Shown here in pieces: positions 7,642 to 15,712 of a stretch of 39,599 nt of DNA. Position 1 is the first letter of the stretch; each line of letters starts with the position of its first letter. The notes beneath the pieces were generated by a model, which worked only from the letters and a program-made list of their open reading frames with translations, was not told the origin of the DNA and ran no database searches. The DNA is from Myxococcota bacterium (GTDB lineage Bacteria > Myxococcota > XYA12-FULL-58-9 > JASMKV01), in NCBI GenBank assembly GCA_030749035.1, contig JASMKV010000068.1:1-39599 (forward strand), written 5' to 3'. Both the position numbers and the translations under genes were made by a program.

Positions 7642-8676
7642 AGCTTTAATTGTTGCCTCGGCCGCAACACGTCGCCCCTTAACCGATTCAGATAAATGGA
7701 ATTGTCCCAATGCACGCTGAAAATTGTGCTCGGCTGCGCTGGCGTAGTTTTCTCGATCCCAGGCAAAATAGGATTCCTCTAGCGCGTCTGCACAATAACG
7801 GGCCGATAACTCCAAAGAAATTCTTTCAACGCACATAGGCACACGCAAGAGATCTTCTTTTTTCCACAAAGAGTGCGCAGATTTCCAATAACCACAAATC
7901 CCTGTCTCAAAACAGTCGAGATCAAACTCGCTGTCCTCTGCATTTTCTCCCTGCGGGTTACACCATGATCTAAATGCATCACCCAACTCAAAGAGCAAAT
8001 CCATGGGTCCTAACGTGTCCAAATCAATCAGGCATAAAGCTTTGCCCTCATCAGAAAAAACAAAATTATTTAGCTTCAAATCACCATGGGCAATGTGCTT
8101 GTCACCATCAATGTGAGATTCGAGTTCTTCTGACTTTGCAATGATCTTGTTGGCCAAAGAAGCCACATCATCATAAGCGTCGTGTCGCTTATGCGTCTCT
8201 ATAACGGATTTTAAATGCGAAAGATGTCTGTTAAAATCATGCACGCCTAAACGATTACTTTGAAATTGATATTCCAAACGACTTAAACATGTATGAAATC
8301 GCCCTGCCAAATGCCCTGCTTCAAAACAAATTTCTGGCGAAGGTGCCCGCGAATGAATATGGCCCACAATATAATCATACATGCGCCAGACATGGCCCTT
8401 GGAATCCGTGAACCACAACTCATTTTGACGCGTTTTTTGTATATGAGGCGTCAAAAACCCATGTGCAGACAAGTGCTCTGTCACGGAAACAATATCATAA
8501 TGTATCGCCGGATTAAAAATCGGGTTGAGTTCTTGTAAAATGTATTGTTTCTCGCCTTGATATATAAAATACGTTTTGTTGATGTTGCCAATGCGAATGC
8601 GCTCGATGGTGCTCTCGGGGGAGACCTCAAACTCAGCCAAAACAAGCGGCTCTATTTCATCTCTTATCTTGTCCAT
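7627..8676 (-). CDS. APH-fold phosphotransferase, NahK-like sugar kinase
   Basis: 349 aa. The kinase fold of the aminoglycoside-phosphotransferase superfamily is clear: a nucleotide loop near IGNINKTYFI, catalytic loop HGDLKLNN (H197, D199), and metal site IDLDT (D218/D220) followed by LFELGDAFRSWCN. The last block closely resembles the N-acetylhexosamine 1-kinase (NahK) pattern (HGDxKxNN ... IDLDT ... GDAxR). Such enzymes phosphorylate the anomeric carbon of GlcNAc or GalNAc; the related AmgK acts on MurNAc. Convergence with the NamZ-family gene supports a cell-wall amino-sugar substrate, but choline/homoserine-kinase-like members of this superfamily cannot be excluded. It is divergent from the PatB-like gene. 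Confidence 0.85.
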   Translation of the reverse strand: MDKIRDEIEPLVLAEFEVSPESTIERIRIGNINKTYFIYQGEKQYILQELNPIFNPAIHYDIVSVTEHLSAHGFLTPHIQKTRQNELWFTDSKGHVWRMYDYIVGHIHSRAPSPEICFEAGHLAGRFHTCLSRLEYQFQSNRLGVHDFNRHLSHLKSVIETHKRHDAYDDVASLANKIIAKSEELESHIDGDKHIAHGDLKLNNFVFSDEGKALCLIDLDTLGPMDLLFELGDAFRSWCNPQGENAEDSEFDLDCFETGICGYWKSAHSLWKKEDLLRVPMCVERISLELSARYCADALEESYFAWDRENYASAAEHNFQRALGQFHLSESVKGRRVAAEATIKALFVD

Positions 8677-8733
8677 TAACCTTAGCTATGTCAGTTTAGA
8701 ATAAAAGAACACCACAATCCACCATGGAAAACG

Positions 8734-9897
8734 ATGTCGATTCCAAAAAAATTCCAACTTCATCATGGCTTGAATCGAACAAGTATTAAATGGGACTTTT
8801 TTAGCCAAGATGTTTTACCCGCATGGGTCGCAGAGATGGATTTTCCATTGGCGCCACCAATTAAGGAAAAGCTTCTTGCGATTCTGAATTCTTCGGATAC
8901 AGGCTACCCCTCAGCACACCTCGAAGAAGAACTGCGCACTGTTTTTATTGAACGCATGCAAGCACAATTTGACTGGACCCCCAGCGATCTCCCCCCCGTT
9001 TACTTTCAAGATGCGGTACAGGCTATATTTCATGTCGTTGATTGCTTTACGCAAAAGGGCGATAAACTCCTCACCCTAACACCAATTTATCCACCCTTTC
9101 TCGAAGTTGGAGAAAAACTAGATCGCCCATGCAGCGAAATTGAACTGTCCAACATCAATGGGGTTTATAGAATTCCATGGGATGAGCTGCGTACTGCAGC
9201 CAAAGGTGCGCGTATGCTTCTGCTCTGTAATCCACACAATCCCACTGGCCGTGTTTTTTCAAAAAGTGAATTGCAGACATTGGCCGAGATCGTCCTGGAA
9301 AACAATTTAATCGTTGTTGCGGACGAAATACACGCCGATCTTATCTACACGCCACATGAACACATCCCATTTGCTCAAATTTCTCCCGAAATCAACGCGC
9401 AAACAATCACGCTTACATCCGCCACCAAGGCTTTTAACTTAGGTGGGCTGCGCTGTGCCATACTTGCCTTTGGTCATATCGAGCAGCAAAAACTTTTTGC
9501 CAAACGCCCCTGGCAGATACGTGGCGGACTAAATATTATGGGCATCCATGCCACCATCAGTGCCTGGCGTGACGGCAACACATGGCTGCGAGAAACAATG
9601 AAAACGCTGGAACAAAACCGAGAAACCCTTGTGGATTATATACAAAACAGACTTCCTGAAATTATCTGCGCCAAGCCTCAAGCAACCTATCTCGCTTGGC
9701 TGGATTGTCGAAACCTCAACCTCGGAGATGATCCTGCTGCCCACTTTTTAGAACACGGCAAGCTCGGACTGTCTTCAGGCACATTCTTTGGAAAAGCCGG
9801 AGCAGGCTTTGCACGTTTAAATTTTGCAACATCACCAACGATCCTCAACGAAGCACTTCGCAGGCTTGAACAAAGTGTAAAGAATACAAGAGGATAA
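8734..9897 (+). CDS. PatB/MalY-type PLP C-S lyase (cystathionine beta-lyase) or aminotransferase
   Basis: 387 aa, fold-type I PLP enzyme. The N-terminus (SIKWDFFSQDVLPAWVAEMDFPLAPPIKEKL) is the hallmark of the MalY/PatB subgroup. Also visible are NPHNPTGRVFS, VADEIHADLIY, and the Schiff-base lysine K232 in TSATKAFNLGGLR. These enzymes cleave C-S bonds of cystathionine or cysteine conjugates to pyruvate, ammonia and a thiol; some act as transcriptional modulators (E. coli MalY). It is a stand-alone gene between the divergent sugar kinase and the FHA gene 107 bases downstream. No other sulfur gene is nearby to fix the substrate. Confidence 0.9.
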   Translation: MSIPKKFQLHHGLNRTSIKWDFFSQDVLPAWVAEMDFPLAPPIKEKLLAILNSSDTGYPSAHLEEELRTVFIERMQAQFDWTPSDLPPVYFQDAVQAIFHVVDCFTQKGDKLLTLTPIYPPFLEVGEKLDRPCSEIELSNINGVYRIPWDELRTAAKGARMLLLCNPHNPTGRVFSKSELQTLAEIVLENNLIVVADEIHADLIYTPHEHIPFAQISPEINAQTITLTSATKAFNLGGLRCAILAFGHIEQQKLFAKRPWQIRGGLNIMGIHATISAWRDGNTWLRETMKTLEQNRETLVDYIQNRLPEIICAKPQATYLAWLDCRNLNLGDDPAAHFLEHGKLGLSSGTFFGKAGAGFARLNFATSPTILNEALRRLEQSVKNTRG

Positions 9898-10004
9898 AGA
9901 ACACTTTTGCAATCGCCACAGAGCCCAAAAGAAATGGCCGACAATTTGCTTTCTCCTGCAAAAACAATACCATACAATCGAATTAGGAGCTTAAACAAAA
10001 AGCC

Positions 10005-12251
10005 ATGGCCGATAAAGATAAACCCATTACACTCGATGATGATGACTTTTCTTTGATCGAAGATGATGCGTCGAAAAAATCGAGCCCCAAAACAGAATCT
10101 GATCCTCCTGAAGAGAAATTTTTTTCGGCACCCACAACAATTGATGACAACAGTTTTTCTTCACCTGAGCATACTGTTATTGATCCAGAAATCGCCGCGC
10201 GCTTTATGCGCCACGCAGAAAGCCAGTCCCAAGCCAACAAGGAAGATCTCACAAAACCCGAACCCCCACCATCAGATGTCCCCCCTGAACAAAGTGCCAG
10301 TGAATCAGCACTCCTCAAAGAAAATGTTGAAGTCGATAAAATGTTGCCACCCGAAGACTCCAGGCTGGGCGATGGACCAATTTCTGTCGATTTCTCTGAC
10401 TCTCTTATGCAACAAGAGAATACATCACCCAAGCTTGAGATCCCCACAGGCATTAGCTCTTTAAAACCTGAAGAGGATGACTGGGACGACCTCGAAAAAA
10501 GTCAAGCCGGCTGGCGCAGCATTACCGGTGAGAGCGATGTCAAAATGGTTCCCGAAGAACTTTGGGAAAAATCTTATGGCAATAAAAATACGGATGTTTA
10601 TGACGAAGAAAAAGAGGCCAAAGGACTCCTTGAAACCCAACAAAAAGTTAAAAAACAAAATCTGGCCAGAATGATTGGACTTAAAGGAAAAGACAACTCT
10701 AAAGAATTCGATATCAATCAACCCCAAACATCACTCGGTCGCGGTTCAAGCAATGATATCGTTTTGAAAGATGCCTCAATTTCCCGCTATCATGCGCGCA
10801 TTCAGCGAGATCAAGAAGGGTATATGATTATTGATCAACGCTCGGGCAACGGAACTTTCGTCAACAGCCAGCGCGTGAGTCAAAACCGCCTGCGGTCTGG
10901 CGATGAATTCACATTGGGAAAAGCCACTTTTCGGTTTCTTGAAATAGGTGACGCCTACAAATCCGCCCCCAGCACACAAGCCCCCAACACCCCAACACCC
11001 CAAAAGACCAACGCCCAGGAGCCTGCCTCTGACATACCAAAAGAAATTGCCCCGCCCAGTCATGCAATGAAAACAGAAAAACCTTATCTTGTTTATATTG
11101 CAGTGAGCGTCTGTATTCTTCTTCTTGCCATGGCCGTGCTTGGCATCACCTTCTATCGTCGGCATACACAAAAGCAACAAACCCAACAAACCCTGGTGAC
11201 CCAAACCTATTATGATGGCATTGAAGCTTTTAAAGAACGCAAATGGAAAGAAGCAGAGCAAAAGTTTCTTATTCTTGCCTCATTGGATGCCAATCAAACA
11301 AGCAGCACCCGTTATTTAAAACGCATTAAGCATGAAAAAATAATGCAGAACCTTTTTAAGGAAGCACAAAAAGATTTTAAAAATGGATTTCTTGCCGAGG
11401 CCTTTACAAAATGCAAGGACGTTAAGGATTCTGTTTATGAATCAGATGCACGTAAATTGTTAAGCAGCATTCCTGAGGCGATTCCTCGTGAATTAAAAAA
11501 TATTGCAAAACAAATCGAGCGAGGAAGGATAGAACTTGCCTTAAAGAAACTTGCAAGTATGGGGCAAATCTGGCCCAAAAAATCTGATATCGCTCGGCTC
11601 AAGGCAAAGGCCTTACGCATACGAGGTGAGCAAAATAAAAAGAACGCCGTATCCACCAAGAAAGCGCCTGAGCCATCAAGTCAGCTCCTTAAAAAAACGC
11701 ATCTTGGAACGGTGATCCAAGCCAAGGCTCTTTTTGCCGACAACAAAATCAAGGACGCAATTACCCTACTCGAGGGTCTCGAAAATGCCAGTGCACAAAA
11801 AGTGAGGTCATCTCTTCTGACAATTCAGGAAAAGCTGCCCAATGCACTTGAACAACATCGGTTAAAACGTGCCGGTGCGGCCTTAAGTATATTAAATGAC
11901 ATTTATCGCCACACCCTGGAACTGGCAGACTCTGAGAGTTCTTTTGCGCTCAATATAAGACAGAAAATCGCCGATATGCATTGCCTTTCGGGCATTCAAA
12001 GCAGCTTGTCGGGAGATCTGCCCGCCACATACCGCAATTTGAAATCGGCACTAAGAACCTTTCCACAACACCGACTTGCACAACGAAAAATGCAAGAGCT
12101 CACAGAAAAAGCAAATAAAATTCTACGACAAGCACAAACGAATCAAGATCCAGAAAGTGCCCGCAAGCAATTGAACACCGTGACGCAGATCTCCGCCCCG
12201 GAGAGCACCCTATACCAAAAAGCAAAAGCTGCCCTCGAAAAGTTGCCCTAG
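10005..12251 (+). CDS. FHA-domain single-pass membrane protein with helical-repeat C-terminus
   Basis: 748 aa. Residues 1-230 are strikingly acidic and Ser/Pro-rich, probably disordered. An FHA domain spans about 235-312, with the phospho-Thr pocket motifs LGRGSSNDIVL, SISRYHARI and GNGTFVNSQRV intact. A Pro/Thr linker leads to one membrane segment (about 361-383), then a long helical, Lys/Ala-rich region with TPR-like repeats to the C-terminus. The orientation would place FHA in the cytoplasm and the repeats in the periplasm. It probably reads a phosphorylated partner made by a Ser/Thr kinase; the kinase at 4424-6250 is the nearest candidate (inference). It begins a same-strand run with an ECF sigma factor 31 bases downstream. 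An AGGAG (9985-9989) lies 15 bases before the ATG, farther than usual. Confidence 0.88.
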   Translation: MADKDKPITLDDDDFSLIEDDASKKSSPKTESDPPEEKFFSAPTTIDDNSFSSPEHTVIDPEIAARFMRHAESQSQANKEDLTKPEPPPSDVPPEQSASESALLKENVEVDKMLPPEDSRLGDGPISVDFSDSLMQQENTSPKLEIPTGISSLKPEEDDWDDLEKSQAGWRSITGESDVKMVPEELWEKSYGNKNTDVYDEEKEAKGLLETQQKVKKQNLARMIGLKGKDNSKEFDINQPQTSLGRGSSNDIVLKDASISRYHARIQRDQEGYMIIDQRSGNGTFVNSQRVSQNRLRSGDEFTLGKATFRFLEIGDAYKSAPSTQAPNTPTPQKTNAQEPASDIPKEIAPPSHAMKTEKPYLVYIAVSVCILLLAMAVLGITFYRRHTQKQQTQQTLVTQTYYDGIEAFKERKWKEAEQKFLILASLDANQTSSTRYLKRIKHEKIMQNLFKEAQKDFKNGFLAEAFTKCKDVKDSVYESDARKLLSSIPEAIPRELKNIAKQIERGRIELALKKLASMGQIWPKKSDIARLKAKALRIRGEQNKKNAVSTKKAPEPSSQLLKKTHLGTVIQAKALFADNKIKDAITLLEGLENASAQKVRSSLLTIQEKLPNALEQHRLKRAGAALSILNDIYRHTLELADSESSFALNIRQKIADMHCLSGIQSSLSGDLPATYRNLKSALRTFPQHRLAQRKMQELTEKANKILRQAQTNQDPESARKQLNTVTQISAPESTLYQKAKAALEKLP

Positions 12252-12282
12252 AGCCCCGCATCATGCTAGTAAAACCAGCAAC

Positions 12283-12909
12283 ATGAGCGATGCCCTGACC
12301 ATAGAACCTGAAATTGCCAGCACCGATGAAGATTTGCTTGCGGCCATCGGCAAAGCCGACGAAGTCGCTTTTGAAGAACTCGTTCGTCGGTATCGCGATC
12401 GAGTCTATCGGCTCACAATAGGTATGCTCAAAAATACCGCGGAGGCCGAAGAAGTCTGCCAAGAGGTCTTCTTAACACTCTTTCAAAAAGCATATACCTA
12501 CAAAGGTAAAAGTTCGGCATCAACATGGATTTATCGCGTTGCCACCAATTGCGCACTCATGAAACTGCGACGACAAACCAAAACACCAGAGCTTGCTGTT
12601 GAAAGTGGCTGGCTGGGCTTTGAAGAAGGCTATCGCGCGCCGATGGAACATGTCGCGAAGTGGCCCAAAGGGCCTGAAAAAGCCTTGCTCAACAATGAAA
12701 TTCGGGTACTGATTGAGAGCGCTTTAACACAGCTGCCAGAAAAATATCGCATTGTATTGCTTTTAAAGGACGTTGAAGGACTTAGCCTTAGTGAAATATC
12801 GCAAACACTCGGCCTCACTGTCGCCAGCGTGAAATCACGAATTCATCGCTCCAGACTCTATATTCGTGAGCAACTCGATAATTATTTCAAGGAGAATCAC
12901 CGTGAATAA
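12283..12909 (+). CDS. ECF-type RNA polymerase sigma factor
   Basis: 208 aa, with only regions 2 and 4, as in the extracytoplasmic-function class. Region 2 is at about residues 28-95 (FEELVRRYRDRVYRLTIGML, AEAEEVCQEVFLTLF, STWIYRVATNCALMKLRR). Region 4 is at about 140-198 (LPEKYRIVLLLKDVEGLSLSEISQTLGLTVASVKSRIHRSR), including a helix-turn-helix. It would redirect RNA polymerase to a stress regulon. The 3' end overlaps the start of the next gene by 8 bases, a coupling typical of sigma/anti-sigma pairs. It lies inside a block encoding membrane signalling proteins and just upstream of the tig-clp-lon proteostasis genes. The ECF subgroup was not assigned. Confidence 0.95.
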   Translation: MSDALTIEPEIASTDEDLLAAIGKADEVAFEELVRRYRDRVYRLTIGMLKNTAEAEEVCQEVFLTLFQKAYTYKGKSSASTWIYRVATNCALMKLRRQTKTPELAVESGWLGFEEGYRAPMEHVAKWPKGPEKALLNNEIRVLIESALTQLPEKYRIVLLLKDVEGLSLSEISQTLGLTVASVKSRIHRSRLYIREQLDNYFKENHRE

Positions 12910-13150
12910 TCCTAAATTTATCGAGTTGATCGGTGATTATTGCAATGACAGCTTGGACCCCAAAGATCGTGAGATCTTTGCGCGTAAGCTCCAAAGTGAA
13001 CCAAATTTGGCTTCATTTTTAAGAAGTTACGAGATGACGACCACTTTATGCAGCGAAATACTAAAGCGTGGGATTCCAGATGGCGCCCAGGACAGACTCA
13101 ACACCTATCTCAAAAGCCATATAGAAAAATTAAAAACTAAAGAGCTTTGA
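12902..13150 (+). CDS. small soluble protein coupled to ECF sigma factor, probable anti-sigma
   Basis: 82 aa from a GTG at 12902. An AAGGAG at 12888-12893 sits eight bases upstream, which decides this start over an in-frame ATG at 12866 that would overlap the sigma gene further. The start lies inside the last codons of the sigma gene (8-base overlap), giving translational coupling. The layout of the helical core (FIELIGDYCNDSLDPKDREIF ... LASFLRSYEMTTTL) resembles the N-terminal anti-sigma domain (ASD). The His and CxxC zinc ligands of the ZAS subfamily are absent, and there is no membrane segment. It would therefore be a zinc-independent, cytoplasmic regulator. The role is inferred mainly from position. 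Confidence 0.65.
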   Translation: MNNPKFIELIGDYCNDSLDPKDREIFARKLQSEPNLASFLRSYEMTTTLCSEILKRGIPDGAQDRLNTYLKSHIEKLKTKEL

Positions 13151-13230
13151 GGAAAAAACTTTATCTTAGGCCAAAACAGTTTAGTATTTCCCATATATTG
13201 GACAATGCACGGATAGGGAACAGACCTTAA

Positions 13231-14976
13231 ATGAGAAAACAGCGCAAAATCGCATGGCTCTTATGCACTCTTTTTTTTGCAGCTGTTGTGGTTCTCATCC
13301 TGCAACGCACTTCTTCGATTACACAAAGCTACCCGACGCTTAAAAAAGCCTTGCTCGAAGCCAATACCGAAAGTCTACGCAATAAACTGCTCGAAGAGGA
13401 CCGCAAGCTTATTGATCAAATTCAGGCGATCTCTGAGAATCAAAATTTAATTCAAGATGTTGGGCGCGTGGTCATTTCCCAAAAGCGCTATGACAGCGCC
13501 AGTGCCCGTAAGAAACTCAAACTTGATAAAAGGTTAAAAAATCAACGCACTCTTCTTGAGGAGCGCCTCATACGCATTAAACAAAATCATCCCAATATTG
13601 ACAAGGTGACCATCGTCAATCCACAGGGTGTGATACTTTATAGTGAAACACAAAGTTTACCCGCAGGCAGCGGCACCATTAATTTATCGAAATTAAATCA
13701 AGCTGAAAATGATGAAAACAAAAAGCCTTGGGCCTTTGTCGGCAAAGCCCTGGAAGGATCAAGTCAAATTCGCACACAAACCTGGCTTGGACAAGTCTAC
13801 CGCCATGCTGCTCTTAGCCTTGTATTGAAAAAGAAAACCATCGCTGCCCTTATCCTGCACGAAAAACTCGACATCTTGCCCGAACTCAAAAACTCGCAAG
13901 CCTTTGTTGTCGTCGATCAATATGTGATCGGAAAAATCCCACCGGCGGTTAAACTGAGTGACCTCAAAACCACACCTTTGGCACTGCATTTACCATCACA
14001 AATAGAGCCACCTTCGTTCCCTTTAATCTCATTTATAAAATTAACATCATTTTTTATAAATACGCATGAGATGGGACTTTCTATTATTGAAGCCCCCTTA
14101 CCTGAGCGTCCCTATATGCGGGCATTCATCTATAATGACAGTGGAGATATTTTAAAAGATATTGCCGCATACCAATGGGCCATTATTCTTTTAGGTTTAA
14201 TGCTTTGGATTGTGGCTTCAAGCCTCATTCTTAATACGGGAACAAAATTACTCTGGGGCGTAGAGCATATTTCAGACTTTTTAGGTAGGGTGCATCAAGG
14301 GATGCCTGATGATAAGCACTTGGCTGTACATGAACTTGACCCGGAGCTCAATCGCCTCGGAAGACTTGCCAATAAGCTTGTGGAACGTATGCCTAAACCT
14401 GGCAGCGTAACTGCAATAAAAAAACTTGAAGATATTATCAAAACAAATCCAAACCAGCGCCCCGCAGAACTCTCAGAACAGGAATTTAGTGGGCTTGAAA
14501 CACCGCCCATGAACAAAACCGTGGTCGCTGGACTGCCGGCCTTTAAAAAAGAGAAGTCTTCCGAGGATGACCAAAAAGAATTGCCCCGGCTCACGGATGT
14601 CTTAGAAAAACATGTCGAAGTTGTTGAAGAAGAGAACAACGACACCGCTAAAGACAACTTGCCGCTTGAGCATCAAGGACAAGCACTGGGAACACAACAA
14701 ATGGCCGCCTTCGATCCTGAATCAAGTGGCTCTTCGGGAAAAACATCGGACGATGGCAATTTCAACAAACTCTACCACGAATTTATTACCATGCGCCGTG
14801 CATGTGGCGAATCTATCGAGCAATTGACATATGATAAATTTGCAAAACGTATTATGAAAACAAAAAACTCCGTCATGGAAAAACATCAATGTGAGGATGT
14901 CTTTTTTAAGGTTTACTCTAAAAACGGTAAAGCAGCCTTAAAAGCGATTCCCAAACGCCCCACACAACCCGTATGA
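13231..14976 (+). CDS. two-TM signalling protein with MXAN_5187-type C-terminal domain
   Basis: 581 aa. Membrane segments at about 8-25 and 312-334 flank a periplasmic region of about 285 residues. That region begins with a coiled-coil-like helix and has a Cache-like stretch (IDKVTIVNPQGVILYS). After TM2 there is a short HAMP-like stretch, then a long acidic linker (about 380-505). The terminal module at about 510-575 has YHEFITMRRACGESIEQLTYDKFAKRI and VFFKVYSKNGKAALKA. This tail matches my memory of the C-terminal domain of Myxococcus MXAN_5187-like proteins, function unknown. No kinase, GGDEF or methyl-accepting domain is present. Its last 4 bases overlap the DUF502 gene (ATGA), so they are coupled. 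It probably senses an envelope signal; what it passes on is unknown. Confidence 0.75.
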   Translation: MRKQRKIAWLLCTLFFAAVVVLILQRTSSITQSYPTLKKALLEANTESLRNKLLEEDRKLIDQIQAISENQNLIQDVGRVVISQKRYDSASARKKLKLDKRLKNQRTLLEERLIRIKQNHPNIDKVTIVNPQGVILYSETQSLPAGSGTINLSKLNQAENDENKKPWAFVGKALEGSSQIRTQTWLGQVYRHAALSLVLKKKTIAALILHEKLDILPELKNSQAFVVVDQYVIGKIPPAVKLSDLKTTPLALHLPSQIEPPSFPLISFIKLTSFFINTHEMGLSIIEAPLPERPYMRAFIYNDSGDILKDIAAYQWAIILLGLMLWIVASSLILNTGTKLLWGVEHISDFLGRVHQGMPDDKHLAVHELDPELNRLGRLANKLVERMPKPGSVTAIKKLEDIIKTNPNQRPAELSEQEFSGLETPPMNKTVVAGLPAFKKEKSSEDDQKELPRLTDVLEKHVEVVEEENNDTAKDNLPLEHQGQALGTQQMAAFDPESSGSSGKTSDDGNFNKLYHEFITMRRACGESIEQLTYDKFAKRIMKTKNSVMEKHQCEDVFFKVYSKNGKAALKAIPKRPTQPV

Positions 14977-15608
14977 AAAAAAATACCAAACGAACATTTA
15001 TTACTGGACTTGTCATTATTCTTCCCATCGTGATTACCTTGTGGGTGGTCAAATTCATTGTCATTCAGACAACTTCAGTCCTGACACCTGCCATTCATAA
15101 TCTGATCGCTTCTTTTGGGCTTGGAACCCTGATTGACACAGCCAGCATCAAATATTTAATCATGTTTTTGAGCCTCGTCCTGACTTTATTGGTGATCTAT
15201 TTTGTTGGGCTCATCGGTGGGACAGTCATTGGCAAACAACTTCTGGTATGGTTTGAGCGACTGCTCATGCAAGTGCCCGTTGTGCGCAGTGTGTACTCGG
15301 CTGTAAGACAATTTTTAGATACTTTTTCACGCTCTGACGGCTCTGCGTTTCGTAAGGTTGTGATGGTCGAGTACCCCCGTAAAGGCCTATGGACACTGGC
15401 TTTATTGACGGCTGACACCAAAGGTGAAATCCAATCGAAATTGCCCCAGGAAATGCTGAGCGTCTTTGTCCCCACCACACCGAATCCGACAAGCGGATGG
15501 CTTTTGCTGGTGCCCAAAGATGATGTTATTGAGCTTGAAATGTCTGTCGATGAAGCCTTTAAGCTTATTATTTCCGGCGGCGTCCTCACCCCTGAATATA
15601 AAGCCTAA
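14973..15608 (+). CDS. DUF502 family membrane protein
   Basis: 211 aa. Two membrane segments, at about 10-32 (ITGLVIILPIVITLWVVKFIV) and 58-83, are followed by a conserved soluble domain. The family blocks are GKQLLVWFERLLMQVPVVRSVYSAVRQFLD, RKVVMVEYPRKGLWTLALLT, VFVPTTPNPTSGWLLLVPKDDV and SVDEAFKLIISGGVL. DUF502 proteins are widespread in bacteria, and plant homologues (LCV/COV1) affect vascular patterning and membrane trafficking; the bacterial biochemical role is unknown. The start overlaps the stop of the preceding gene. The following 104 bases lead to tig. Confidence 0.92.
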   Translation: MKKNTKRTFITGLVIILPIVITLWVVKFIVIQTTSVLTPAIHNLIASFGLGTLIDTASIKYLIMFLSLVLTLLVIYFVGLIGGTVIGKQLLVWFERLLMQVPVVRSVYSAVRQFLDTFSRSDGSAFRKVVMVEYPRKGLWTLALLTADTKGEIQSKLPQEMLSVFVPTTPNPTSGWLLLVPKDDVIELEMSVDEAFKLIISGGVLTPEYKA

Positions 15609-15634
15609 TTGGTCTTTTAAAGGTAAATCTGGAT

Positions 15635-15664
15635 TGACCCCAAAGAACTCTCAGTGGTAGAGCC
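15635..15664 (+). promoter_or_regulatory. possible tig promoter
   Basis: TTGACC (15635-15640) is followed after 18 bases by TAGAGC (15659-15664) preceded by TGG, which could act as an extended -10. The -10 match is weak, so this is tentative. A small hairpin, GCTG-CTGA-CAGC, follows. Confidence 0.3.
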
Positions 15665-15712
15665 GCTGCTGACAGCAACTCATTTTCTATGCATTTGCAT
15701 TTGGGGATAAAC

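Noticed and set aside
10005-12251. Type VI or type III secretion FHA protein
   Set aside because: An FHA domain alone suggested it, but no secretion-system genes flank it and the architecture with a TM and repeats fits a general signalling protein.
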